Shown one piece after another: positions 7,803-16,264 of a stretch of 64,000 bases of DNA (position 1 is the stretch's first letter; each line of letters opens with the position of its first letter). The notes below the pieces were generated by a model. That model ran no database searches. It saw only the letters and a list, made by a program, of their open reading frames with translations, and had not been told where the DNA came from. The stretch lies in the NCBI GenBank assembly GCA_033283165.1, contig JAWMQL010000011.1:1-64000 (forward strand). The letters run 5' to 3'. The position numbers and the translations under genes were made by a program. Source of the stretch: JAWMQL01 sp033283165 (GTDB lineage: Bacteria; Pseudomonadota; Gammaproteobacteria; Pseudomonadales; Halieaceae).

Positions 7803-8540
7803 ATGAACGGGCAAGAGATATTGATAGGGGTCAGCGCCTACAGCACTTGGGAGCCGGCCGGTGCGTCTGCGCGGAATATAAGTTGGTCGGGAAGTAACCG
7901 TACCGATGTGCTCCTTGAGAAACCTAATTTACGCTCAGTGCCGCCCATACATCGCCGTCGACTGAGTTCGTTGGCGCGTGTCGTGTTCCACCTGCTGGAG
8001 CAGTGCGCCTGTGCCGAGAGAGACGAACCGGTGGTCTTCAGCTCGGTTATGGGGGAGATCCAGCGCACGCAGGGCATCCTCGAGTCTCTTGCGGCGGATC
8101 AGCAAGTGTCCCCGGCGGCCTTCAGTCTCTCGGTTCACAATGCGATCGGTGGCCTTTGGTCTCTGATACATGGTGTGCAAGAACCCGTGTTGTCTATGGC
8201 CCCTCCCTGGGGTAGCCCGATGCCGGCGTTCCTGGAGGCGCTCGGTATGCTGGGGGAAAAAGCGGTCTCTGGCGTCCTAGTGTGCTGTTACGAGGAGGAT
8301 TATCCGGATTTCTACACGCCCTTCCTAGATGGGCCTGAGGCCCCAACGGCGCTGGCTATGCGTCTGGTGCCTGTCAGCGCCGAGGAGCGCGATTGCAGTC
8401 TGGTTTTGGCCATCCGGCTTTGCGAGCGCGATGAGCGTGATGGCGACCATACTTCGCTGTTGGAACTGTTGCACGCGGGACAGGGGGAGCTACAGGTGAG
8501 GGAGCCACGATGTAACTGGCAAATTAGGGCGGTAGCGTGA
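7803..8540 (+). CDS. apeC: Beta-ketoacyl synthase-like chain-length factor of the aryl polyene pathway
   Basis: This 245-residue protein is a shortened ketosynthase relative of the PF13723 type, with landmarks VVFSSVMGEIQRT, FSLSVHNAIGGLWSL and SMAPPWGSPMPAFLEALGM. The position normally held by the catalytic cysteine reads SVHNA, so it cannot catalyse condensation itself. In characterised aryl polyene systems such a subunit pairs with a true ketosynthase (here most likely the one at 18909) and sets chain length. It is the first gene of the operon, and its TGA overlaps the GTG of the next gene. Confidence 0.8.
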   Translation: MNGQEILIGVSAYSTWEPAGASARNISWSGSNRTDVLLEKPNLRSVPPIHRRRLSSLARVVFHLLEQCACAERDEPVVFSSVMGEIQRTQGILESLAADQQVSPAAFSLSVHNAIGGLWSLIHGVQEPVLSMAPPWGSPMPAFLEALGMLGEKAVSGVLVCCYEEDYPDFYTPFLDGPEAPTALAMRLVPVSAEERDCSLVLAIRLCERDERDGDHTSLLELLHAGQGELQVREPRCNWQIRAVA

Positions 8541-9304
8541 GCCGGCGCGAGGACTTCTACTGGTGGCGATTACTGGCCACCGGATTCAGTTTTGCGGTTT
8601 TCGGAATTGGTGGCCTTATTCTTGGTTATGTGATCTTTCCGCTGGTGGCTCTGATCAGTCCGGATCACGTTCAGCGAACGAAACGTTGTCGTCTGTTTAT
8701 CCACTATAGTTTTCGCCTGTTTATCGGTATTATGCGCGGCCTTGGAGTCCTATCGTGGGAAGCCAGGGGTGTGAATAAACTTGCGGGGAAGGGTGTGCTG
8801 GTTGTAGCCAATCACCCTACGCTTATAGATGTCGTGTTCCTGATTTCCTTGATGCCGGACGCGAGCTGTATCATCAAATCAGCCTTATATCGCAATATCT
8901 TCGCCCGAGGACCGGTATCTTGGGCCGGGTATATACCTAATGACACGCCCGAGCAGTTGCTTGAGGACTGCTCGGCCGAATTGCGGCGCGGAACCTCGCT
9001 TGTTGTATTTCCGGAGGGGACCCGATCCGTAAAGGGGCGGCCGCTGCGATTTCGCCGCGGGGCAGCGTATATTTGGCTGGAGACGCAGTGCGAACTGGTG
9101 CTGGCCACGATCGCTTCATCGCCACCGACGTTATCCAAGCAGGAGAAGTGGTTCCAGATTCCGGCTCGTAGACCGCACTTCAGCGTCGTATTAAGAAAGA
9201 GCGACGAGGCGATGCTGGTCTGCCCGATGGCAGCGGCGCAAAACGACGCACGGCAGCTGAACCGGCATTGGCAGAGTTATTTTGAACAAGAGATAGTGAC
9301 ATGA
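8537..9304 (+). CDS. PlsC-type 1-acylglycerol-3-phosphate acyltransferase-like protein
   Basis: The protein is 255 residues with an N-terminal membrane helix (~15-40). It carries both PlsC signatures: HPTLID at residues 93-98 (HxxxxD catalytic pair) and FPEGTRS at 158-164. In aryl polyene clusters such an enzyme is thought to attach the polyene, or a fatty acyl group, to the glycerolipid anchor. The GTG start overlaps the stop of the previous gene (GTGA), and its end overlaps the ATG of the ACP gene, so translation is coupled on both sides. The substrate is inferred. Confidence 0.85.
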   Translation: MSRREDFYWWRLLATGFSFAVFGIGGLILGYVIFPLVALISPDHVQRTKRCRLFIHYSFRLFIGIMRGLGVLSWEARGVNKLAGKGVLVVANHPTLIDVVFLISLMPDASCIIKSALYRNIFARGPVSWAGYIPNDTPEQLLEDCSAELRRGTSLVVFPEGTRSVKGRPLRFRRGAAYIWLETQCELVLATIASSPPTLSKQEKWFQIPARRPHFSVVLRKSDEAMLVCPMAAAQNDARQLNRHWQSYFEQEIVT

Positions 9305-9582
9305 GTGAGCTTGAACTAGAGATCAAGAAACTTATCATCGATTCGTTGGACCTAGAGGATATTGCCCCCGACGACATCGTTTCCGAGGATCCGCTGTTCG
9401 ACGAAGGTCTGGGACTGGACTCAATTGATGCCTTGGAGCTAGGTATGGCCCTGCAGCAGAGGTTTGGAGTCAGCATTGATGCCGAGGACGAAAACACCCG
9501 GGAGTATTTTCGCTCCGTGGCCAATCTGGTGGCGTTTGTGGCGGCTAATCGTTCTCAAGCGGACTTGGTAGGTACGGTATGA
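9301..9582 (+). CDS. apeE: Acyl carrier protein 1 of the aryl polyene pathway
   Basis: This is a 93-residue acidic carrier protein. The phosphopantetheine attachment site is LDSIDALE with Ser41. Such clusters always carry two ACPs, which share the initiation and extension roles. It overlaps its neighbours by 4 nt on both sides. Which of the two ACPs matches ApeE and which ApeF is assigned by order only. Confidence 0.88.
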   Translation: MSELELEIKKLIIDSLDLEDIAPDDIVSEDPLFDEGLGLDSIDALELGMALQQRFGVSIDAEDENTREYFRSVANLVAFVAANRSQADLVGTV

Positions 9583-9830
9583 AATCCAGACAGGAAATTC
9601 TAAACGTTCTGAGTTCGTTGCTGGTTGACATGTTTGAGGTTGACCCCAGCAATATACACGGTGGCGCTAGTCTATATGAAGACTTAGATGTGGATAGTAT
9701 TGACGCAGTAGATCTAGTCGTGGAATTGAAGGGCATAACCGGAAAGCAGATTGATCCCGACGAGTTCAAGGCAGTACGCACGGTCGATGATGTTGTCAAC
9801 GCGGTAGCGGGAATCCTCGGTATCCCATGA
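9579..9830 (+). CDS. apeF: Acyl carrier protein 2 of the aryl polyene pathway
   Basis: This is an 83-residue carrier protein with the site VDSIDAVDL and Ser40 for the phosphopantetheine arm. It would be loaded by the transferase at 6726. The start ATG overlaps the stop of the first ACP gene (ATGA). Its own stop overlaps the start of the membrane protein gene. Confidence 0.88.
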   Translation: MKSRQEILNVLSSLLVDMFEVDPSNIHGGASLYEDLDVDSIDAVDLVVELKGITGKQIDPDEFKAVRTVDDVVNAVAGILGIP

Positions 9831-10399
9831 AGCGGCTCCTCGCCGGGGCCATCTGGTGCCTGCTCCTTGCCTACCCGCTGATCATCTATTTCGGATTGCA
9901 AGAGCTTTCTCTTCAACAAATTGGCCTCACAGTGGCTTTTGTCGCGGGACTGCGTTTGCTTTCCTTGCGCCCGGGAGGTACCCCCATACTCCACTATCTG
10001 CTCGCTGTCTCGTTGGCGGCGGTAGCTTTATTTACGCTACTCGCGGATCGGGCCGAGGGACTGCGCTACTATCCCGTTGCTGTCAATGCACTTTTGTTTG
10101 CTGTCTTCGCCGCCTCTCTCTGGCGCGGACCATCACTGGTGGAACGTATGGCGCGGCTTACCGAGCCTGAGTTACCCCCGAATGCGGTGGCCTATACGCG
10201 CAAGGTGACAGTCGTTTGGTGCTTGTTCTTTATGGTTAACGGACTGACATCCTTGTATACCGCTCTATGGGGCAGCCTCGAGCTATGGACCCTCTATAAC
10301 GGTCTCATATCCTACCTATTCATGGCCGCGCTGTTCGCCGTCGAATGGTTGGTACGGTGCCGGGTGAAAGGGGGGCATGGTAATGCAGGGACTGGCTGA
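9827..10399 (+). CDS. COG4648-type integral membrane protein of aryl polyene clusters
   Basis: The product is a 190-residue membrane protein with about five hydrophobic segments (for example LLAGAIWCLLLAYPLIIYFG and SYLFMAALFAVEWLVRC). Proteins of this type accompany the ACP and ligase genes in aryl polyene and related clusters, and their biochemical role is unknown. Start and stop both overlap neighbouring genes. The call rests on membrane topology plus position. Confidence 0.75.
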   Translation: MKRLLAGAIWCLLLAYPLIIYFGLQELSLQQIGLTVAFVAGLRLLSLRPGGTPILHYLLAVSLAAVALFTLLADRAEGLRYYPVAVNALLFAVFAASLWRGPSLVERMARLTEPELPPNAVAYTRKVTVVWCLFFMVNGLTSLYTALWGSLELWTLYNGLISYLFMAALFAVEWLVRCRVKGGHGNAGTG

Positions 10400-12068
10400 T
10401 CTCAGGAGAGATAGCTTCAGCGAGGCGCACCCGGTTGCGCTGATGCCGACTGGCGCTTATACCTGGGGCGAGCTGATGGGCCACGTGGCTGCTCTGCGGC
10501 CAATCGTGGCCGGAGCAAGTATGAAGAGATGGGCTCTATACGAAGATGACAGTTATCGTTTCCTTGTAGGCCTATTGTCACTGCTGGCAGAGGGCCAAAC
10601 AGTATACATACCTGGTGACAACCATCTGGGTGTCGTTGATGGGCTGTCGCGAGCGGGCGTGCGATTCCTCGGAAATTTTCCTGACGTTGATGCCACGCCC
10701 ATAATCGCAAACCCGCTGCGGGAAAATGATGCCCCTTTGCGGTTGTGCGGGGACATGGTCGTCTACACGTCCGGTTCCAGCGGTGAGCCCAAAGCCCTCC
10801 CCAAGAGCCTGGCCCAGATCGATGCCGAGTTGGCCTCACTGGAGGTGGAGTTCGGCGGGCAATTGGGTAGCTGCGCCATGCTGGGCACGGTTAGTCACCA
10901 GCATCTCTATGGCTTCCTATTTTTGTTGAGCTGGCCTCTTTGCAGCGGTCGTCCCTTCTGGCACCGATCATTTGTCGATCCGCTAATCCTAGCCCGTAGA
11001 GCTGCCCGACTCGACGGCACTGCCTGGGTTATGAGCCCGGGCCACCTTCATCGCCTGAGTGCCGATATGCCCTGGAAAGAGGTCCGTGCCGGGGTGAAGG
11101 CCGTGTTTTCCTCAGGTGGCCCTCTGGATTACAGTGCCGCCGCCGTGGTTAACAAGGGGCTGGGCCAGGCACCCTGGGAAGTGCTGGGCAGCTCCGAAAC
11201 TGGCGGCATCGCTCGCCGGCAACAGCTGATCCAAGACGAGCCCTGGCAATCCATGTCCGCCGTGGAGACTAAAGTCTCTTCCGAGGGTACGTTGCAGGTG
11301 AAGTCCGCTTTCCTGCCCGAATCGGGTTGGTATCGCACGACTGACCAGGCTGAGATCCTGGCAGATGGCCGCTTTCGCCTGGGACGTCGGGTGGATCGTA
11401 TCGTCAAGCTGGAGGGTAAACGCATTTCCCTGCCCGAGGTGGAGGCTGCTTTGGTGTCGCACGCTTGGATTTCCGATGCTTACACTCTTGTAATCGAGCG
11501 GCGCAGGGAGATGGTGGGTGCGGTATGTGTGTTGAGCCAGGAGGGTGCCCATGCATTGGTAGAACTGGGCAACGCTGCTTTCCAAAATGGCTTGCGGGGC
11601 GCACTCGCCAGTCGCCTGTCAACTCTGGCGGTACCTCGCCTCTGGCGGGTGGTGGCCCGCCTGCCGCGCAACGCCCAGGGCAAATTGTTGGCGCAGAGTG
11701 TGCAGACCCTGTTTGAGGGACCTCGCCTACCGGAGGTGCTCGCCGAGGTGCCCCGCGAAACCGGCTGCAGCCTGCGCATCTATGTGGACTGCAGTTCGCC
11801 TTACTTTGAAGGGCATTTCCCAGAGGCGGCGATCCTGCCTGGGGTGGTGCAGTTGCAGTGGGCAGAGGAACTGGCGCGAACTTATCTGGGGCTAGTTGGT
11901 GAATTTGCCGGTATGAAGTCGATCAAGTTCAAGGAGGTTATTTTCCCTGGGAGGGTGTTAACCCTGGAGTTGGATTGGTCGCTGGACAAGGGTGAACTGT
12001 CCTTTGATTTTACCTCCAGCCGCGGCCAGCACAGTGCGGGCCACTTGCTCTATGGTGATCCTGCTTGA
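10377..12068 (+). CDS. Fused AMP-dependent acyl ligase and hotdog dehydratase
   Basis: The protein has 563 residues. Residues ~1-440 are an adenylate-forming ligase: P-loop YTSGSSGEPK at 130-139, SSETGG, YRTTDQAE, GRRVDRIVKLEGKRI, and the C-terminal lysine in NAQGKLL. Residues ~455-563 are a FabA/FabZ-like dehydratase with catalytic His480 in GHFPEAAILPG. In studied systems these are separate proteins, the ligase that activates the aryl starter acid and the dehydratase ApeI. Here one polypeptide should activate and load the aryl acid and also dehydrate 3-hydroxyacyl-ACP intermediates. A strong AAGGGGGG ribosome binding site precedes the ATG, which lies 23 nt inside the previous gene. Confidence 0.85.
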   Translation: MVMQGLADLRRDSFSEAHPVALMPTGAYTWGELMGHVAALRPIVAGASMKRWALYEDDSYRFLVGLLSLLAEGQTVYIPGDNHLGVVDGLSRAGVRFLGNFPDVDATPIIANPLRENDAPLRLCGDMVVYTSGSSGEPKALPKSLAQIDAELASLEVEFGGQLGSCAMLGTVSHQHLYGFLFLLSWPLCSGRPFWHRSFVDPLILARRAARLDGTAWVMSPGHLHRLSADMPWKEVRAGVKAVFSSGGPLDYSAAAVVNKGLGQAPWEVLGSSETGGIARRQQLIQDEPWQSMSAVETKVSSEGTLQVKSAFLPESGWYRTTDQAEILADGRFRLGRRVDRIVKLEGKRISLPEVEAALVSHAWISDAYTLVIERRREMVGAVCVLSQEGAHALVELGNAAFQNGLRGALASRLSTLAVPRLWRVVARLPRNAQGKLLAQSVQTLFEGPRLPEVLAEVPRETGCSLRIYVDCSSPYFEGHFPEAAILPGVVQLQWAEELARTYLGLVGEFAGMKSIKFKEVIFPGRVLTLELDWSLDKGELSFDFTSSRGQHSAGHLLYGDPA

Positions 12069-12805
12069 ACCGTACCTGCTTGTTGATTCCAGTCTACGAC
12101 CACCCGGATACTATCGAACCACTGGTAGAGCGTCTGCAGCAACACGGCATACCGTTGATTCTGGTCAACGACGGCTCCGGCGCCCGCTGTACGGCGGTGC
12201 TACGCGCCCTAGCGCAGCGCCATGACTGGCTGACCCTAGTGGAGCGGGGAAAAAATGGTGGTAAGGGTGCGGCGGTCAAAACCGGACTGAGTAAGGCCGC
12301 GGTGCAGGGCTTCAGCCACGTTCTGCAGCTTGATGCGGATGGGCAGCATAATCTTGGCGATATTGATCACGCTTTGAAACTGTCGGCTCAGACACCGGAG
12401 GCGATGGTTAGCGGCGCCCCGGACTACTGTGGTGCACCGTTGCTGCGGTATTACGGCCGCTACCTTACCCACGTCTGGGTGTGGATACACACTCTGTCTC
12501 TGGATATCGAGGACTCCATGTGTGGTTTTCGGGTCTACCCGTTGAAGTCTACTCTGCAGGTGCTGGACAGCGTCAACACCGGCAATCGCATGGATTTCGA
12601 CCCAGAAATCATGGTCCGCCTGTACTGGGCGGGGGTGCCGATCAGGCAGTTCCGTACACTGGTATCCTACCCCGAGGACGGTATTTCCCACTTTCGTGGT
12701 TTTGCCGACAATGCCCTGATTAGTTGGGCTCACACCCGTCTGTTTTTTGGCATGCTGCTGCGACTGCCACACCTGCTCCAGCGCAAATGGATGGCCCGTG
12801 GCTGA
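12065..12805 (+). CDS. Family 2 glycosyltransferase
   Basis: This is a 246-residue GT-A fold protein. The start LIPVYDHPDTIEPLVERL, the LVNDGSG stretch and the metal-binding DADGQ are diagnostic for family 2. It lacks obvious membrane helices. Aryl polyene clusters regularly carry one such gene, believed to glycosylate the lipid anchor of the pigment. The start is TTG and overlaps the stop of the ligase gene. The acceptor is unknown. Confidence 0.85.
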   Translation: MNRTCLLIPVYDHPDTIEPLVERLQQHGIPLILVNDGSGARCTAVLRALAQRHDWLTLVERGKNGGKGAAVKTGLSKAAVQGFSHVLQLDADGQHNLGDIDHALKLSAQTPEAMVSGAPDYCGAPLLRYYGRYLTHVWVWIHTLSLDIEDSMCGFRVYPLKSTLQVLDSVNTGNRMDFDPEIMVRLYWAGVPIRQFRTLVSYPEDGISHFRGFADNALISWAHTRLFFGMLLRLPHLLQRKWMARG

Positions 12806-13718
12806 GCGCTGGTCGGAGATGCGTGAGTTGGGTTTCCTCTCGGGGATGCGCTTCCTATTCTGGGTATACCGGCTGGGCGGTTACATCGCCTTCAAAGTCG
12901 TGCTGCAACCGGTACTGCTGTACTATTTCCTGGTGAACCGCACAGCCCGCGAAGCCTCCCGGGATTTTCTTCAGCGACTGTACTTTAGTGGTGATGGCAG
13001 CACACCCACTGCCAGTTTCTATAACAGCTATCGACATTTCAACGCCTTCGCGCGCAGTTCGCTGGATCGCCTGGGTGTATGGGCCAATGGCAGTATCCTC
13101 GATCGAATCAGTTTCCCCTCGAGACCGTTGTTACTGGAGCAGATCGAAAAGGGCGAGGGCGGAATTCTAATGGGCGCCCACCTCGGGAATATGGAGATCT
13201 GCCGCGGCCTTTCCACTCGCAACCCGGGCTTGAAGTTGAATATCCTCGTACACACCCACAATGCAGATATGTTCAATCGGTTACTGCGGGAGGTGGTGGG
13301 GGACGACTCCATTTCTCTGATCGAGGTGAGTGAACTGGGTCCTGCCACTGCCATGCACCTCAGTGACCGCATTGCACGGGGAGAGTTCGTTGCCGTGCTG
13401 GCTGACCGGGTACCGGTGAGTAGTCAGGGCCGCTCCCACGGGATTGCCTTTCTGGGTGCCGAGGCGCAGTTTCCCGACGGCCCCTTTATTCTGGCCTCGC
13501 TCATGAAATGCCCGGTGTACACTCTGTTCTGCGCGCGAGTGGGAGACGGTTACGAAATACACTGCGAGAAATTGGCAGATTCTGTTAGCTTACCCAGAAA
13601 CAACCGCGATGAAGCTTTGCTGGGTTATATGCGCTGCTATGTCGCCGTACTTGAAAAGAACGTGCGTCGCTACCCCTTGCAGTGGTTCAATTTTTATCCA
13701 TTCTGGGATCAGGCTTGA
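12798..13718 (+). CDS. LpxL/HtrB-like lipid acyltransferase
   Basis: The product is a ~306-residue membrane-associated acyltransferase of the lauroyl/myristoyl transferase type. The active motif HLGNME is of the HxxxxE form that LpxL enzymes use. The DRVPVSSQGR and FPDGPFILAS stretches also fit. I take GTG at 12798 as the start because it overlaps the previous stop by 8 nt and gives the N-terminus MAERWSEMRELGF. A longer frame exists upstream. Acting on lipid A in general is unlikely at this locus. Acylation of the polyene lipid is the more natural guess. Confidence 0.82.
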   Translation: MAERWSEMRELGFLSGMRFLFWVYRLGGYIAFKVVLQPVLLYYFLVNRTAREASRDFLQRLYFSGDGSTPTASFYNSYRHFNAFARSSLDRLGVWANGSILDRISFPSRPLLLEQIEKGEGGILMGAHLGNMEICRGLSTRNPGLKLNILVHTHNADMFNRLLREVVGDDSISLIEVSELGPATAMHLSDRIARGEFVAVLADRVPVSSQGRSHGIAFLGAEAQFPDGPFILASLMKCPVYTLFCARVGDGYEIHCEKLADSVSLPRNNRDEALLGYMRCYVAVLEKNVRRYPLQWFNFYPFWDQA

Positions 13719-13738
13719 TAAGCCCCTTAAAAAAACAT

Positions 13739-15289
13739 ATGCAAAATAACAACAAACGGGCAGTGGTCTTCGACGGCTCGACGCTGACAGCGGTTGATGT
13801 AGAGGCTATCGCCACGGGTAAAGCCAACGTGGAATTGAGTGACGATCCTGCTTTTTGCCAGCGAATTGACCGCGGCGCGCAGTTTTTACAGCGCGTGCTA
13901 GCGGAGGACGGCGTCATCTACGGCGTGACCACCGGCTACGGCGATTCCTGCGAGATCAGTGTCCCGCGGGAGCTGACCAACTGCCTGCCACAGCACCTTT
14001 ATACTTTCCACGGCTGTGGCATGGGCGAGCCCTTCAGCGTGGAGCAGAGCCGGGCAATTCTGGCGGCGCGGCTAGCCAGTCTATGCCTAGGATATTCCGG
14101 GGTGCGATACCAACTGTTGTCGCATATTTGCCTTCTACTGCAACGTGACATCATGCCAGTGATTCCAAGTGAGGGTTCGGTGGGGGCCAGCGGCGACCTG
14201 ACCCCGCTGTCCTATCTGGCAGCCGTGATAGAGGGGCACCGGTACGTGTGGGTGGCGGGAGAGCGCCGTCCCACCGTTGAGGTGTACGCTGAGCATAATA
14301 TTGCTCCCCTAGTCTTGCAGCCTAAAGAAGCACTGGCCTTAATGAATGGCACCGCCGCCATGACCGGCTTGGCCTGCCTGGCGGTGTGCCGCGCTCGTTA
14401 CCAAGCCCAACTTGCCGCGCGCATCACCAGTCTTTGTTCCATCGCCGTGGCGGGAAACTATTTCCATTTCGATCCTGTGCTGTTCTCGGTCAAGCCACAC
14501 CGAGGTCAGCAAGTCGTGGCCGCTTGGATTCACGATGATCTCAGGCACGAGGAGGTGCCGCGCAACAGTTCGCGCCTTCAGGACCGCTACTCCTTGCGCT
14601 GTGCACCCCACGTGATCGGCGTTTTGACCGACGCTCTGGTGTCGGTGACTGACTTCGTTGAGAACGAGCTCAACAGTGTCAATGACAACCCGATTATTGA
14701 CGCCGAGGGAGAGCACATTCTCCACGGTGGGCACTTCTATGGTGGACATATCGCTCATGCCATGGATAGTCTGAAAGTGGCAGTAGCCAATGTCGCCGAT
14801 CTAATTGATCGCCAAATCGCCCAGACCGTCGACCCGAAGTTCAATCACGGCTTACCAGCAAACCTGTCTGGTGCAAGCGGCCCCGAAGCGCCCATAAACC
14901 ACGGTTTGAAGGCCGTGCAGATCGCCGCTTCGGCTTGGACCGCCGAGGCCCTCAAAGCAACCATGCCCGCCAGTGTCTTTTCCCGTTCCACCGAGTGCCA
15001 CAATCAGGACAAGGTAAGCATGGGTACTATCGCGGCAAGGGACTGCACTCGGGTACAGGAACTCACCGATCAGGTGCTGGCCGCCGGCATGATGTCCGCA
15101 TGGCAAGGTGTGCAACTGCGCTTGCGATCCGGACAGCTGCTTGAGGTCGATCTGCAACAGGCGGTGCGCCACAGTCTAGAGCAAACCGCGGCGGTTCTTC
15201 CCTTTCTGGACGAGGACCGGGCCCTGGAGGGTGATCTGCAGCGCCTGACCTGCTGTATCCGTGAACGCTATTGGATGCTCTATGAATAA
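13739..15289 (+). CDS. Aromatic amino acid ammonia-lyase (MIO family)
   Basis: The protein is a 516-residue member of the histidine/phenylalanine/tyrosine ammonia-lyase family. Ala150-Ser151-Gly152 in GSVGASGDLTPL form the MIO cofactor. Tyr61 in YGVTTGYG is the catalytic tyrosine. The pair that helps select substrate (His-Leu in tyrosine, Phe-Leu in phenylalanine, Ser-His in histidine lyases) reads Phe90-His91 here, so specificity cannot be called. In flexirubin and some polyene clusters a tyrosine ammonia-lyase supplies a coumarate-type starter, and that is the likely role. The start ATG at 13739 is preferred over 13682. The gene lies in the middle of the operon, and the next start overlaps it. 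Confidence 0.88.
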   Translation: MQNNNKRAVVFDGSTLTAVDVEAIATGKANVELSDDPAFCQRIDRGAQFLQRVLAEDGVIYGVTTGYGDSCEISVPRELTNCLPQHLYTFHGCGMGEPFSVEQSRAILAARLASLCLGYSGVRYQLLSHICLLLQRDIMPVIPSEGSVGASGDLTPLSYLAAVIEGHRYVWVAGERRPTVEVYAEHNIAPLVLQPKEALALMNGTAAMTGLACLAVCRARYQAQLAARITSLCSIAVAGNYFHFDPVLFSVKPHRGQQVVAAWIHDDLRHEEVPRNSSRLQDRYSLRCAPHVIGVLTDALVSVTDFVENELNSVNDNPIIDAEGEHILHGGHFYGGHIAHAMDSLKVAVANVADLIDRQIAQTVDPKFNHGLPANLSGASGPEAPINHGLKAVQIAASAWTAEALKATMPASVFSRSTECHNQDKVSMGTIAARDCTRVQELTDQVLAAGMMSAWQGVQLRLRSGQLLEVDLQQAVRHSLEQTAAVLPFLDEDRALEGDLQRLTCCIRERYWMLYE

Positions 15290-15695
15290 GGTATACGCAA
15301 GTACTGAAGTGGAGATCGAGATTCCCTTTCATGATATCGACTGCATGGGAATTGCCTGGCATGGTCACTATGCAAAGTACCTCGAAATTGCTCGTTGCGC
15401 ACTGCTGGATACATTAGATTACGATGTGCTGGCCATGCGCGAATCGGGCTACGCCTGGCCCATCATTGAAATGAACATTCGCTATGCGCAGCCGCTGGAG
15501 TACAGGCAGAATATCCTCGTAGAGGCGAAGCTGGTGGAGATTGAGAACCGTCTCAAGATCAACTACCGGATATTCGACGTTGCCAGTGGGCGACGGCTTA
15601 CCAAGGCCTATACAACGCAGGTTGCCCTGTGTATCGAGACAAGGGAGATGCTGTTCGCCAGCCCGGCGGTACTTCTGGACAAGTTTCGCCAGTGA
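15282..15695 (+). CDS. Hotdog-fold acyl-CoA/ACP thioesterase (YbgC/4HBT type)
   Basis: This is a 137-residue single-domain hotdog protein. The stretch DIDCMGIAWHGHYAKYLE is the 4-hydroxybenzoyl-CoA thioesterase/YbgC active-site motif, with the catalytic Asp at its start. Aryl polyene clusters encode one such thioesterase, thought to release or edit the finished or stalled chain. The ATG at 15282 overlaps the end of the ammonia-lyase gene by 8 nt, so a longer upstream frame starting with GTG at 15261 is not needed. Its stop overlaps the next GTG. Confidence 0.85.
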   Translation: MNKVYASTEVEIEIPFHDIDCMGIAWHGHYAKYLEIARCALLDTLDYDVLAMRESGYAWPIIEMNIRYAQPLEYRQNILVEAKLVEIENRLKINYRIFDVASGRRLTKAYTTQVALCIETREMLFASPAVLLDKFRQ

Positions 15696-16264
15696 ATGGT
15701 CTTCGGTTGCTGCTACTGGCTTTGTTCTGTTCAGTATTACTGGTGGGCCACGCTGAGTCGGAAACGAACCTACTACGGGCGGTAAATGGGCGCTTGCTGC
15801 TCAACGAGGGCATTACTGGCTCCTTTCAACAGGAGAAACACCTGACCTTCATGCGACAGCCATTGGTGTCCACGGGGCAATTCACCTTGCGGCGCAACCA
15901 GGGCTTGTATTGGAAGGTGCTGGAACCAGTGGCTTCCCTGATGGTGGTGCGTGACGGGACTGTTACTCTGGACGGTAAGCAGATAAGCGACCGCGGGGTG
16001 GGGGAGCTTTTGGCAGACATTATGCTGGGCTTTATATCGGGCAAACTGCAGGGTCTAGAACAAAATTTCCACGTTTCTGGCGATGTGTTAGCTGATGGCT
16101 GGGCATTGCAACTGCAGCCGCGAACGTACCCGCTGAGCCAGGTACTCTCACATATCGAACTAGAGGGGGACAGCTACCTGTCCCGTATTCGCGTGGTGGA
16201 GCGCAGTGGCAACCGCACGGATATGCACTTCAGTGAGATCTCGCAAATTGTCCCGCCCGAGTAG
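15692..16264 (+). CDS. LolA-like outer-membrane lipoprotein carrier protein
   Basis: The protein is ~190 residues with a signal peptide (VNGLRLLLLALFCSVLLVGHA) and a mature domain of LolA type. The typical phrase GSFQQEKHLTFMRQPLVSTG is followed by LYWKVLEP. A periplasmic shuttle that carries the lipidated pigment from the inner to the outer membrane fits the locus. GTG at 15692 overlaps the thioesterase stop (GTGA) and gives the best signal peptide. Confidence 0.82.
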   Translation: MNGLRLLLLALFCSVLLVGHAESETNLLRAVNGRLLLNEGITGSFQQEKHLTFMRQPLVSTGQFTLRRNQGLYWKVLEPVASLMVVRDGTVTLDGKQISDRGVGELLADIMLGFISGKLQGLEQNFHVSGDVLADGWALQLQPRTYPLSQVLSHIELEGDSYLSRIRVVERSGNRTDMHFSEISQIVPPE

